Shown piece by piece: positions 24,046 through 33,033 of a DNA stretch of 36,434 nt. The notes under the pieces were generated by a model. That model was not told the DNA's origin and searched no databases. It worked only from the letters and a program-made list of their open reading frames with translations. The stretch is from positions 1 through 36,434 of the forward strand of contig JAAWAC010000009.1 of the NCBI GenBank assembly GCA_022791975.1, given 5' to 3'. The position numbers and the translations under genes are program-made. Origin of the DNA: Lachnospiraceae bacterium (GTDB lineage Bacteria; Bacillota; Clostridia; Lachnospirales; Lachnospiraceae). Within the stretch, counting starts at the first letter, position 1; every line of letters starts with the position of its first letter.

Positions 24046-26199
24046 GTGAGGAGTTTGAGCAGAAAAAAGAGAAAAAAAAGAAAAGGGCAGATGACCCTGA
24101 AGATGAAGCATAAGCTGGCCCTGCTGTTCACGGCCATTGTGTTGGTACTCATTGGAGTTAATGTGCGCCTGGCTTACATCAATAAAACAAATGGAGATAA
24201 GTATACCAAAAAGGTGCTGGCACAGCAGGATTCGGCCAGTACCTTATTGCCATATAAGCGAGGGGACATTCTGGACAGAAACGGGACTGTGTTAGCCACC
24301 AGTGAGAAGGTGTATAACCTGATTCTGGATCCTAAGGTACTGCTGGAAAACGCCAATAAGGACGCCAAAAAGGACTGTGTGGAACCTACCCTGAAGGCGC
24401 TCACCTCCTGCTTTGAGCTGGCGGAGGGAGATTTGCGGACCATTTTGTCGGAGCGGGCTACCTCCAGCTATGTGCCACTTTTGAAGGAGCTCAGCAAGGA
24501 GGAGATTGCCCCATTTCAGGAGCAGATGGAGAATGAGGAGACTGGGGAAAAGATAAAGGGGGTCTGGTTTGAGGAGGCCTATATCCGGAAATATCCTTAT
24601 AATTCTTTGGCCTGCAATGTGATTGGCTATACAGTCAGCGGCAACCAGGGGCAGACAGGCATTGAGCAGGAGTACAGTTCTGTGTTGAACGGCGTCAATG
24701 GCCGGAGCTACAATTACCTTAATGAGGACCTGGAGCAGGCTAAAAGCGTAAAGGCAGCTACGGACGGAAATTCCCTGGTAACCACCCTGGACTTTACTCT
24801 GCAACAGATAGTAGAAAAATACATTGATAAGTTTATAGAGGATTATACAGATAAAAACGTACCCGGACCGGCGGCCAAACGCATTGGGGTCATTTTGATG
24901 AATCCCCAAAATGGTGAAATCTATGCTATGGCCGGGGATGTGGACTATGATTTGAACAACCCCTATGATTTGGTGGAAAATGGCTACCGAACCCAGGAGG
25001 AAGTGGACGCCATGACGGAGGAGGAGGAGCTGGAGACCCTGAATCAGATGTGGCGAAATTTCTGTGTCAGCGATGGCTTTGAGCCGGGCTCTACCATGAA
25101 ACCTATGACCGTGGCCGGAGCCCTGGATTCCGGGGTGCTCTCCGGCAGCGAGACCTTTCTGTGCAATGGCTATCAGCAGGTGGGACCCACCAAAATTTCC
25201 TGCAACAAAAATACGGGTCATGGGATCATTACCCTGGAGGGAAGCTTGATGTTCTCCTGCAACGACGCCCTGATGCAGATTGGGGCCATGGAGGGCTATG
25301 ATACCTATTATAAATATCAGGAAATTTTTAATTTTGGATTAAAAACCAATATTGATCTTCCCGGGGAGACCAACAATGCCTCCACGGTTTATACATCCAG
25401 CACCACAGGGCCCACGGAGCTGGCAACCAATTCTTTTGGACAGGGCTTTAATACCACCATGATTCAGCTGGCCTCGGCATTTTCCTCTGTGATCAACGGA
25501 GGCTACTATTACAAACCTCATGTGGTAAAGCAGGTGCTGGATGCCAATGGGGGAGTTGTGGAAACGATTAACGGGACCCTGGTAAAGCAGACAGTTTCCA
25601 GTAAGACCTCTGCTATGGTGCGTCAGTACCTGTATAATACCATGTATGGTCCCGTAGATGGAAACGGTAACAGTGCCACAGGGCGAAAAGCCCGGGTGGC
25701 AGGCTACGCTATGGGTGGGAAGACAGGGACAGCGGAGAAAATCCCCCGCTCAGACAGGAAATATCTGGTATCCTTTATCGGCTTTGCACCGGTGGAGAAT
25801 CCCCAGGTGGTTTGCTATGTGGTGGTGGACGAGCCCAACGCGGCAGATTCCAAGGCTCAGGCCAATTCTTCCTTTGCCCAGGAAATATTCAAAAACATTA
25901 TGAAGGAAGCCATGCCTTATCTGAATATTTATCCCACAGAGGAGATCCCCGAGGATATGAAGGAGGAGGTTGCGGCGGAGCAGGCGGCTCAGGAGCCACA
26001 GGAGGATACAGAGGAGGGCACGGAGGATGAGAAGGAACCTATTCCTGAGGGCAGCCTGGTCGATCCCCAGACAGGGGAGACAGTGGAAATGCCCAAAGCG
26101 GAGGATATTGACGAGAATGCCCCCAATATTCCGGACGGAGCGGGAGACGGACTTTTGACAGGGACCATTGACACCTCCATGGATGAGAATGCCCCTTAG
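24046..26199 (+). CDS. Class B penicillin-binding protein (FtsI/PBP2-type transpeptidase)
   Basis: Septal or sporulation D,D-transpeptidase that cross-links peptidoglycan, anchored by one N-terminal span (LALLFTAIVLVLIGVNV) behind a very basic tail. The 717 residues carry the dimerisation domain (KRGDILDRNGTVLATS, NVIGYTVSGNQGQTGIEQEY) and the catalytic triad of motifs: S349TMK352, S404CN406 and K559TG561. There is no PASTA domain; instead residues from about 635 are strongly acidic (EEVAAEQAAQEPQED onward) and probably unstructured. GTG 24046 abuts the ftsL stop and lacks a clear ribosome binding site. TTG 24055, placed after AGGTGAGGAG, is an alternative start three codons later. Whether it is the vegetative FtsI or SpoVD role is not decidable here. 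Confidence 0.92.
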   Translation: MRSLSRKKRKKRKGQMTLKMKHKLALLFTAIVLVLIGVNVRLAYINKTNGDKYTKKVLAQQDSASTLLPYKRGDILDRNGTVLATSEKVYNLILDPKVLLENANKDAKKDCVEPTLKALTSCFELAEGDLRTILSERATSSYVPLLKELSKEEIAPFQEQMENEETGEKIKGVWFEEAYIRKYPYNSLACNVIGYTVSGNQGQTGIEQEYSSVLNGVNGRSYNYLNEDLEQAKSVKAATDGNSLVTTLDFTLQQIVEKYIDKFIEDYTDKNVPGPAAKRIGVILMNPQNGEIYAMAGDVDYDLNNPYDLVENGYRTQEEVDAMTEEEELETLNQMWRNFCVSDGFEPGSTMKPMTVAGALDSGVLSGSETFLCNGYQQVGPTKISCNKNTGHGIITLEGSLMFSCNDALMQIGAMEGYDTYYKYQEIFNFGLKTNIDLPGETNNASTVYTSSTTGPTELATNSFGQGFNTTMIQLASAFSSVINGGYYYKPHVVKQVLDANGGVVETINGTLVKQTVSSKTSAMVRQYLYNTMYGPVDGNGNSATGRKARVAGYAMGGKTGTAEKIPRSDRKYLVSFIGFAPVENPQVVCYVVVDEPNAADSKAQANSSFAQEIFKNIMKEAMPYLNIYPTEEIPEDMKEEVAAEQAAQEPQEDTEEGTEDEKEPIPEGSLVDPQTGETVEMPKAEDIDENAPNIPDGAGDGLLTGTIDTSMDENAP

Positions 26200-26234
26200 G
26201 GGTCGGACAAATGTGGAAAAGATATGAATAAAAG

Positions 26235-26281
26235 AAAACCCCTTATAATAGGCTGTAAAAAAGCATGTTTAAGGGGTTTTT
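26235..26281 (+). terminator. Terminator-like hairpin overlapping the RBS of the second PBP gene
   Basis: AAAACCCCTT (26235-26244) is complementary to AAGGGGTTTT (26271-26280), with T also at 26281, immediately before ATG 26282. The 3' arm contains AAGGGG, the Shine-Dalgarno sequence of the next gene, and ends in a T5 run. It could cause partial transcription termination, hide the ribosome binding site, or both. The loop is 26 nt. Confidence 0.6.
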
Positions 26282-28045
26282 ATGCGGGAAAAATGCAAAA
26301 CCTATAACCGAAAGAAAATGCTGGTGGTATTTCTGGCCTGCGTTTTTATGTTGTTTGTGTTGTCCGGCCGCCTGGTATATCTGATGCTGGTGGAATCGGA
26401 CTATTATCAGGAGCTGGCGGATGATCTCCATGAGCGGGAGCGAAGCATCAAGGCTGCCCGGGGCCGGATCATTGATTCTTCCGGTACGGTTCTGGCCACT
26501 AACCGGACGGTATGTACCATTTCCGTCATACACAGCCAGATCAAGGAGCCAGAGCGGGTCATAGAGATTCTCTGTAAGGAGCTAGGGCTCTCGGAGGAGA
26601 CTGTGCGAAAAAGAGTGGAAAAAAGAAGCTCTATTGAGCGGATCAAGACCAATGTGGAGAAGGAGATCGGGGACCGGATTCGCTCCTATGAGCTGGAGGG
26701 AGTGAAGGTGGACGAGGATTTCAAGCGCTATTACCCCTACGGCTCTCTGGCCTCCAAGGTTTTGGGTTTTACAGGCAGTGACAACCAGGGAATCATTGGC
26801 CTGGAGGTGGTTTATGATGAATATCTCCAGGGGATCAACGGAACCATTCTGACCCTCACCGATGCCCGGGGAGTGGAGATTGAGGGAGCGCCGGAGGATC
26901 GGGTGGAGCCGGTGGCAGGAAATGATCTCTATGTGAGTTTGGACTATAATATTCAGCTCTATGCTCAGCAGGCGGCTTTAAAGGCCCTGGAGGAAAAGCA
27001 GGCCACCTATGTGTCCATTTTGGTGATGAATCCCCAAAATGGGGAGATCTATGCCAATGTGAATGTGCCGGAGTTTAACCTGAATGATCCCTTTGCCCTG
27101 CCCTCCACGGTGGATACCAGCAGCCTTTCCGAGAAGGAGATACAGGATCTGCGCAACCAGATGTGGCGTAATCAGAGTGTCAACGATACCTATGAACCCG
27201 GCTCGACCTTTAAAGTGATTACGGCGGCAGCGGGGCTGGAAAAAGGGGTGGTAACCCCAGAAGATACTTTTAGTTGCCCGGGCTTTCGTGTGGTGGATGA
27301 CAGGCGTATTCGCTGTCACAAGGTGGGAGGCCACGGAAGTGAAACCTTTGTCCAGGGAGTCATGAATTCCTGCAATCCTGTTTTTATTGATGTGGGCCAG
27401 CGCATTGGTGCGGAGGACTTTTATCAGTATTTTCAACAGTTTGGGCTGATGACCAAGACAGGCATTGATATTCCCGGGGAGGCTGGGACCATTATGCATC
27501 AGCTTGACAATATCGGGCCTGTGGAACTGGCTACCATGTCCTTTGGACAGTCCTTTCAGATCACGCCGGTACAGCTGGCCACCACCGTAAGCTCCATTAT
27601 CAACGGGGGAAAGCGGGTGACGCCCCATTTTGGGGTGGAGATTCGAAACAGTGAGGGGGAGCTTTTGCGAAGGCTTTCCTATGAGACAAAGGAGGGGATT
27701 GTGTCGGAGGAGACTTCGGCTACCATGCGCTATATGCTGGAGCAGGTGGTAGCCCAGGGCGGCGGAAATAAGGCCAGCATCGAAGGCTACCGCATTGGTG
27801 GGAAGACAGCTACCTCCCAGACCCTTCCCCGGGGAACCAATAAATATATCTCTTCCTTTGTAGGCTTTGCCCCTGCGGATGATCCTCAGGTTTTGGCTCT
27901 GTGCATTATCCATAACCCCCAGGGGGTATATTATGGCGGCACCATTGCAGCTCCCGTCATCAAAGGGCTTTTTGAAAATATTCTGCCTTATCTGGGAATT
28001 GAACAGGAAAAAGTTTTGGAGGAGAATGAAAACAAGGTTGATTAA
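26282..28045 (+). CDS. Second class B penicillin-binding protein with KTA third motif
   Basis: Paralogue of the preceding PBP, 587 residues, with one membrane span near 14-34. It has the class B dimerisation motifs AARGRIIDSSGTVLATN and GSLASKVLGFTGSDNQGIIGLE, then S308TFK311 and S363CN365 of the transpeptidase domain. The third active-site motif reads K508-T-A510 (GGKTATSQTLPRG) in place of KTG. The protein ends soon after the transpeptidase fold with no PASTA domain or acidic tail. Its start follows the hairpin at 26235-26281. Tandem class B PBPs suggest one for vegetative division and one for another process such as sporulation; which is which is inference. Confidence 0.92.
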   Translation: MREKCKTYNRKKMLVVFLACVFMLFVLSGRLVYLMLVESDYYQELADDLHERERSIKAARGRIIDSSGTVLATNRTVCTISVIHSQIKEPERVIEILCKELGLSEETVRKRVEKRSSIERIKTNVEKEIGDRIRSYELEGVKVDEDFKRYYPYGSLASKVLGFTGSDNQGIIGLEVVYDEYLQGINGTILTLTDARGVEIEGAPEDRVEPVAGNDLYVSLDYNIQLYAQQAALKALEEKQATYVSILVMNPQNGEIYANVNVPEFNLNDPFALPSTVDTSSLSEKEIQDLRNQMWRNQSVNDTYEPGSTFKVITAAAGLEKGVVTPEDTFSCPGFRVVDDRRIRCHKVGGHGSETFVQGVMNSCNPVFIDVGQRIGAEDFYQYFQQFGLMTKTGIDIPGEAGTIMHQLDNIGPVELATMSFGQSFQITPVQLATTVSSIINGGKRVTPHFGVEIRNSEGELLRRLSYETKEGIVSEETSATMRYMLEQVVAQGGGNKASIEGYRIGGKTATSQTLPRGTNKYISSFVGFAPADDPQVLALCIIHNPQGVYYGGTIAAPVIKGLFENILPYLGIEQEKVLEENENKVD

Positions 28046-28066
28046 TGGAAGCAAAAGTGATATATA
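28038..28066 (+). promoter_or_regulatory. Internal promoter before mraY
   Basis: TTGATT (28038-28043) and TATATA (28061-28066) are 17 nt apart, with the -35 overlapping the end of the second PBP gene. It would give mraY and the genes after it a supply of transcript that bypasses the hairpin at 26235-26281. Confidence 0.5.
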
Positions 28067-28102
28067 TGTAAGGTAAGACTATAGAGATGAGAGGTGAATA
28101 AC

Positions 28103-29059
28103 ATGAAAGAAGCTATGATCCTGCCTGTGATCATATCCTTTGCCATCAGCGTGATACTGGGACCAGTAGTAATCCCCATTCTGCGAAAGTTGAAATTTGG
28201 ACAGACGGAGCGGACGGAGGGTCCCCAGTCGCATCTGAAAAAAAACGGGACACCTACCATGGGCGGCCTGATTATTCTGGCGGCTGTTGTGCTGACCTCC
28301 CTTTTGTATGTAAAGAGCCATCCCAGGATTATTCCCATTCTCTTTGTTACTGTGGGCTTTGGGATTATTGGGTTTTTAGATGATTATATCAAAATTGTAC
28401 TGCGGCGATCCGAGGGGTTGACTCCCAAACAGAAGATGCTGGGACAGATTTTGGTGACAGGGGTGTTTGCCTTTTACTATTATCGGGTCACAGGGGGAGA
28501 GATGGCTATGCTTATTCCCTTTTATCCTGGTCATTACCTACATTTGGGCTGGGTGGCGATCCCAGTGCTGTTTTTGGCTGTTATCGGCACGGTAAACGGG
28601 GTAAATTTTACCGACGGATTGGATGGACTTGCCTCCAGCGTAACCGTCTTGGTAGCTGTGTTTTTCACTGTGGTGGCCATGGGCACCCAAAGCGGCCTGG
28701 AGCCTGTGACCTGTGCGGTGGTGGGAAGCCTGATGGGCTTTCTGTTGTTTAACGTGTATCCGGCCAGTGTGTTTATGGGGGACACAGGCTCACTGGCTCT
28801 GGGGGGCTTTGTGGCGGCTACGGCTTATATGCTGGAAATGCCTATGTTTATCTTAATTGTGGGCATGATTTACTGGATAGAGATTTTGTCTGTGATGATC
28901 CAGGTGACTTATTTTAAAAAGACTGGCGGAAAGCGATTCTTCCGCATGGCGCCCATACACCATCATTTTGAGCTGGGCGGCTGGTCGGAAACCCGGGTGG
29001 TGGCCGTATTTTCCATTGTGACGGCGATTTTGTGCCTGGTGGGACTGTTAGCTCTGTAA
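28103..29059 (+). CDS. mraY: Phospho-N-acetylmuramoyl-pentapeptide transferase
   Basis: Membrane enzyme that moves phospho-MurNAc-pentapeptide from UDP to undecaprenyl phosphate, forming lipid I. The start is ATG 28103 with AGAGGTGA 5 nt upstream; the in-frame GTG at 28094 lies inside that site. The 318 residues have about ten spans and the motifs KKNGTPTMGGLIIL, GFLDDYIKI (Asp pair), NFTDGLDGLASS, and the late MAPIHHHFELGGWSE (His cluster at the catalytic site). UppS, in the upstream operon, supplies the lipid carrier it uses. Confidence 0.96.
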   Translation: MKEAMILPVIISFAISVILGPVVIPILRKLKFGQTERTEGPQSHLKKNGTPTMGGLIILAAVVLTSLLYVKSHPRIIPILFVTVGFGIIGFLDDYIKIVLRRSEGLTPKQKMLGQILVTGVFAFYYYRVTGGEMAMLIPFYPGHYLHLGWVAIPVLFLAVIGTVNGVNFTDGLDGLASSVTVLVAVFFTVVAMGTQSGLEPVTCAVVGSLMGFLLFNVYPASVFMGDTGSLALGGFVAATAYMLEMPMFILIVGMIYWIEILSVMIQVTYFKKTGGKRFFRMAPIHHHFELGGWSETRVVAVFSIVTAILCLVGLLAL

Positions 29060-29164
29060 AATGGCTTCGTCCCATTCTGGGATTCAGATAGAAGAGAGAA
29101 AAGAAAGAACAGCTGGGTGATGGGATCTGAGTGAAGAACGACGGCAGCTGGAGAGGAGAAGAAA

Positions 29165-30529
29165 GTGATCAATATAGAAGGAAAAAACGTACTAGTAATC
29201 GGCTCTGGTATCAGTGGGATTGGAGCGGTGGAGATGCTGGAGAAGCTGGGGGCCTGTCCCATTCTCTACGACAGCAATGAAAAGCTTAAAGAGGAAGATA
29301 TTCGGAAAAAATTAAGGCCAGGCAGCTCCACACCGGTGATATTTGGAAAAATTCCCCAGGAGGTACAAGCCTCCCTGGCTTTGGTGGTTTTGAGCCCGGG
29401 AGTTCCGGTGGATTTGCCAGTAATAGAAGCTGTGGAGGCAGCCAATATTCCTGTGTGGGGAGAGGTGGAACTGGCATACCAGTTTGGAAAAGGCCGGATT
29501 GCGGCCATCACAGGTACCAATGGCAAAACCACCACGACAGCTCTGGTGGGGGAGATTATGAAGGCGGCCTATCCAGAGGTATATGTGGTTGGCAATATTG
29601 GAAAGGCCTATACAGCCGCTGCCCTGGAGATGAGTCCTGAGGCGGTGACCGTGGCGGAGATCAGCAGTTTTCAGCTGGAGACCGTGCAGGATTTTCGGCC
29701 TCAGGTAAGCGCAATTTTGAATATTACCCCGGATCATCTGGATCGGCACCACACCATGCAGAATTATGTGGAGGCTAAGGAGCGCATTGCCCAGAACCAG
29801 CGAAAGAGTGATGTGTGTGTGCTCAATTACGATGATGAGAGAACCCGGGATTTTGGAAGTAGAACACGAGCTTCCGTCATATATTTCAGCCGGCAGCATA
29901 TATTGGATAAGGGCGTGTACTTGGAAGGAGATGCTTTTATCTACAATGATGGCAATACAAAAACGGAAATTTGTAGAATCGGGGAGCTTAAGCTTCTGGG
30001 TACCCATAACTATGAAAATGTAATGGCAGCCATGGCTATAGGAGTGGCTATGGGAGTCTCCTTTGAACTTATCCGGAAGACAGTGACACACTTTACAGCT
30101 GTGGAGCATCGGATTGAGTATGTGGCGGAGAAAAAGGGTGTGGCCTATTACAACGATTCCAAGGGAACCAATACGGATGCGTCTATCAAGGCGGTGGAGG
30201 CTATGGTCCGCCCCACCCTTGTTATCGGAGGGGGCTATGACAAGCATGTGGAGTTTGGTGACTGGGTTTCCGTCTTTCCAGGTCGGGTTAAGTGGCTGGT
30301 GCTTATTGGACAGACGGCAAAGCAGATCGCCCAAACCTGTGAGGAACAGGGATTTTTAGGCTTTTCCTTTGCGGACACCCTGGAGGAGGCTGTGTGGGAG
30401 TGCGCCAGAAGGGCTGAGGCGGGAGATGCAGTGCTTTTGTCTCCAGCCTGCGCCAGCTGGGGAATGTTTGACAATTACGAACAGCGGGGGCGCATGTTTA
30501 AGGAATATGTGAACCAGCTTCCGGAATAA
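29165..30529 (+). CDS. murD: UDP-N-acetylmuramoylalanine--D-glutamate ligase
   Basis: Cytoplasmic ATP-dependent ligase adding D-Glu to UDP-MurNAc-L-Ala. The 454 residues show an N-terminal nucleotide-binding fold (VLVIGSGISGIGAVEML), the ATP loop ITGTNGKTTTTALVGEI, EISSFQLET, LNITPDHLDRHHTM, HNYENVMAA, FTAVEHRIEYV and YYNDSKGTNTDAS, all standard for Mur ligases of the MurD type. The start is GTG 29165 after GGAGAGGAG. The 105-nt gap from mraY holds no clear terminator or promoter. Confidence 0.97.
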   Translation: MINIEGKNVLVIGSGISGIGAVEMLEKLGACPILYDSNEKLKEEDIRKKLRPGSSTPVIFGKIPQEVQASLALVVLSPGVPVDLPVIEAVEAANIPVWGEVELAYQFGKGRIAAITGTNGKTTTTALVGEIMKAAYPEVYVVGNIGKAYTAAALEMSPEAVTVAEISSFQLETVQDFRPQVSAILNITPDHLDRHHTMQNYVEAKERIAQNQRKSDVCVLNYDDERTRDFGSRTRASVIYFSRQHILDKGVYLEGDAFIYNDGNTKTEICRIGELKLLGTHNYENVMAAMAIGVAMGVSFELIRKTVTHFTAVEHRIEYVAEKKGVAYYNDSKGTNTDASIKAVEAMVRPTLVIGGGYDKHVEFGDWVSVFPGRVKWLVLIGQTAKQIAQTCEEQGFLGFSFADTLEEAVWECARRAEAGDAVLLSPACASWGMFDNYEQRGRMFKEYVNQLPE

Positions 30530-30567
30530 CCGGTGCCCCCAAAGAAAAGTGCATAGGGAGTGGTGAC

Positions 30568-31683
30568 ATGACCAGTCAAAAGACCATGGAGCAACGAAAG
30601 AGACGAAGGGCATCCTTTGATTACAGCCTTTTTGGAATCGTGCTGATTCTCATGGCCTTTGGACTGGTCATGCTTTACAGTACCAGCTCTTATAACGGGC
30701 AGGTAAAATTTGCCGATCCTGCTTATTATTTGAAAAAACAGGCCTTTGCCACAGCCCTGGGAGTGGTGGCCATGGTGATAGTATCTCGCGTTGACTACCG
30801 GATCTGGGAGCGCTATACCTATCTGGCCTATGGGATTTCCCTGGTGCTGTCCACGGCAGTATTGTTTTTCGGAGATGAGTATAATGGGTCCAAACGGTGG
30901 CTGTCCCTGGGGCCTCTGTCTTTTCAGCCGGCGGAATTTGCCAAGCTGGCAGTGATCTTATTGCTGGCCCGAACGGTTTCCCTGCATGTAAAGAAAATGG
31001 GAAAGATAACCCAGATGTTTCGGGTAATTTTGATGGTACTTCCCATCGTGGGCCTGGTGGGGACCAACAACCTGAGTACGGCCATTATTATTCTGGGCAT
31101 TGCAGTGATTCTGATATTTGTGGCCAGCCCCAAGTATTTGCAGTTTATCAGCATGGGGGCTTTGGGGGTGGGCTTTATCGCCGTGTTTTTAAGTGTGGAG
31201 TCCTACCGTCTGGAACGGCTTGCCATCTGGCGCAACCCGGAGGCTTATGAGAAAGGTTATCAGACTATGCAGGGCTTGTATGCCATCGGCTCTGGAGGTA
31301 TGTTCGGAGTAGGCCTGGGAAATAGCATGCAGAAGCTAGGCTTTGTTCCAGAGGCACAAAATGATATGATATTTTCCATTATTTGTGAGGAGTGGGGCCT
31401 GGCGGGAGCCATATTTCTGCTGTTTTTGTTTCTGATACTCATCTGGCGGCTGCTGGTGGTGGCCCAGAACGTACAGGATCTCTTCGGAAGCCTGGTGGCT
31501 GTGGGCATTATGGGACATATTCTCATCCAGGTGATTCTGAATGTGGCCGTGGTGACCAATACCATTCCCAACACAGGGATTACCCTGCCCTTTATTAGCT
31601 ATGGAGGAACATCAGTTCTGTTTTTGCTGTCGGAGATGGGGCTGGCCTTAAGCGTTTCCCGGGAGATGAAAAAGGAACCATAA
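30568..31683 (+). CDS. ftsW: FtsW/SpoVE-type SEDS glycosyltransferase
   Basis: Polytopic SEDS-family protein that polymerises lipid II into glycan strands together with a class B PBP, either of the two encoded upstream being a candidate partner. The 371 residues contain about ten spans after a basic cytoplasmic tail. Family motifs are VMLYSTSSYNG, YNGSKRWLSLGPLSFQPAEFAKLAVIL, QTMQGLYAIGSGGMFGVGLGNSMQKLGFVPEAQNDMIFSIICEEWG and the C-terminal NTGITLPFISYGGTS. The ATG follows GGGAGTGG. Position in the cluster suggests FtsW, but a sporulating host may have a SpoVE paralogue; they cannot be separated by eye. Confidence 0.92.
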   Translation: MTSQKTMEQRKRRRASFDYSLFGIVLILMAFGLVMLYSTSSYNGQVKFADPAYYLKKQAFATALGVVAMVIVSRVDYRIWERYTYLAYGISLVLSTAVLFFGDEYNGSKRWLSLGPLSFQPAEFAKLAVILLLARTVSLHVKKMGKITQMFRVILMVLPIVGLVGTNNLSTAIIILGIAVILIFVASPKYLQFISMGALGVGFIAVFLSVESYRLERLAIWRNPEAYEKGYQTMQGLYAIGSGGMFGVGLGNSMQKLGFVPEAQNDMIFSIICEEWGLAGAIFLLFLFLILIWRLLVVAQNVQDLFGSLVAVGIMGHILIQVILNVAVVTNTIPNTGITLPFISYGGTSVLFLLSEMGLALSVSREMKKEP

Positions 31684-31733
31684 TTTCTCTTGTGAATATC
31701 ATAGGATATAGGATGGCACAGGAGGAAGGAAGA

Positions 31734-33017
31734 TTGGATTATTTGGAGATTGAGGGCGGAAGGCCTCTGTCTGGCCAGGTGTGCATCCAGGGTTCTAAAA
31801 ATGCGGCGTTACCCATATTGTCGGCGGCGATTTTGCATGGCGGCAGGAGTGTACTGCACCATTGTCCCAGAATCCGGGATGTGGAAGAAATGGTGAAAAT
31901 TCTTAAGGAATTGGGGTGCCGTACTGGCTGGGAAGGGGAAACCTTATGGGTTGATGCCAGTTCTTTGGACTCCTTTGTCATATCTAAAAAGCATGCGGAG
32001 AAAATGAGATGCTCCATCACCCTTTTGGGAAGCTTGCTGGGACGTCTGGGGCAGGCCTGCATTTCCTATCCGGGAGGGTGCGTCATAGGAGAGCGACCCA
32101 TTGATCTGCATCTTGAGGGGCTTAGGCAGCTGGGGGTAAGCTTTCGATCTGGGGAGGAACAGCTGGAGGCTCGATGCAAAAAGCTTATAGGAACCAGGGT
32201 TACTCTCGGTTTTCCCAGCGTGGGCGCCACGGAGAATCTGATTCTGGCTGCAGTGCTGGCCAGAGGAAATACCTGGATTTTGGGAGCAGCACAGGAGCCG
32301 GAAATCCTGGAGCTGTGCGGTTTTCTCACAGCTATGGGGGCAAAAATCAGTGGGGCCGGAAGCCCTACTATCCGGATTACAGGAGTGGAAAAGCTCCATG
32401 ACGCAGAGTATACCATAGCTTCGGATCGGATTGTGGCAGGCACCTATCTTATGGCAGCTGCGGCTTGCGGTGGGGAAGCGGTTCTTTTAAAGGCTCCTGT
32501 GAAGCATATACAAGGGATGTTTCCGGTACTTCGCCAGATGGGTGTGGAGCTGTTTCGGGAGCCAGGAGTGTTGGTGGTGCGGGGACCTGAAAGGTGCCGC
32601 AGTGTGCCACAGATCCATACGGCGCCTTATCCAGGATTTCCCACGGATATGCAGTCCCCCTTAATGGCTGCGCTCTGTCGGGCCCAGGGAGTAAGCCGTC
32701 TAACGGAAACCATTTTTGAGGCCCGCTTTAAGATCGTGGAGGAGTTAAGAGCTATGGGGGCTCAGATTCAGGTGGAGGAGCATACGGCGGTGATTACAGG
32801 GACTACAGAACTGGCAGGGTGCTGTGTAAAGGCCCGGGAGCTGCGGGGAGGGGCGGCCCTTTGCATTGCGGCTGCCAGCGCCCAGGGAGTCACTCGTATT
32901 TGCGGCTGTGAGTATATATTCCGGGGATATGAAAATATTATTAGGGATTTAAAAAAGCTGGGAATTGTGATAAAATATCATCAGCCAGGAATAGAAGGAT
33001 TGGGTGTGCCCTCTTAG
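31734..33017 (+). CDS. murA: UDP-N-acetylglucosamine 1-carboxyvinyltransferase
   Basis: Transfers enolpyruvate from PEP to UDP-GlcNAc, the first committed step of peptidoglycan synthesis. I place the start at TTG 31734, 8 nt after GGAGG (31721-31725). This makes the protein begin MDYLEIEGGRPLSG and puts the catalytic Cys of PGGCVIGERPIDLH at position 116, next to Cys115 of E. coli. In-frame starts at 31692 and 31713 would add 14 or 7 unusual residues. Other motifs are VQ/IQGSKNAALPILSA and PGFPTDMQSP. The Cys predicts fosfomycin sensitivity of this enzyme by family knowledge. Confidence 0.93.
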   Translation: MDYLEIEGGRPLSGQVCIQGSKNAALPILSAAILHGGRSVLHHCPRIRDVEEMVKILKELGCRTGWEGETLWVDASSLDSFVISKKHAEKMRCSITLLGSLLGRLGQACISYPGGCVIGERPIDLHLEGLRQLGVSFRSGEEQLEARCKKLIGTRVTLGFPSVGATENLILAAVLARGNTWILGAAQEPEILELCGFLTAMGAKISGAGSPTIRITGVEKLHDAEYTIASDRIVAGTYLMAAAACGGEAVLLKAPVKHIQGMFPVLRQMGVELFREPGVLVVRGPERCRSVPQIHTAPYPGFPTDMQSPLMAALCRAQGVSRLTETIFEARFKIVEELRAMGAQIQVEEHTAVITGTTELAGCCVKARELRGGAALCIAAASAQGVTRICGCEYIFRGYENIIRDLKKLGIVIKYHQPGIEGLGVPS

Positions 33018-33033
33018 ACAAGGGAAAGAAGCT

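Noticed and set aside
24292..28054. Long - strand open frames opposite both PBP genes (309 and 358 codons)
   Set aside because: They mirror codon bias of the PBP genes and have similar positions in both paralogues because the sense proteins are homologous; no independent evidence of coding.
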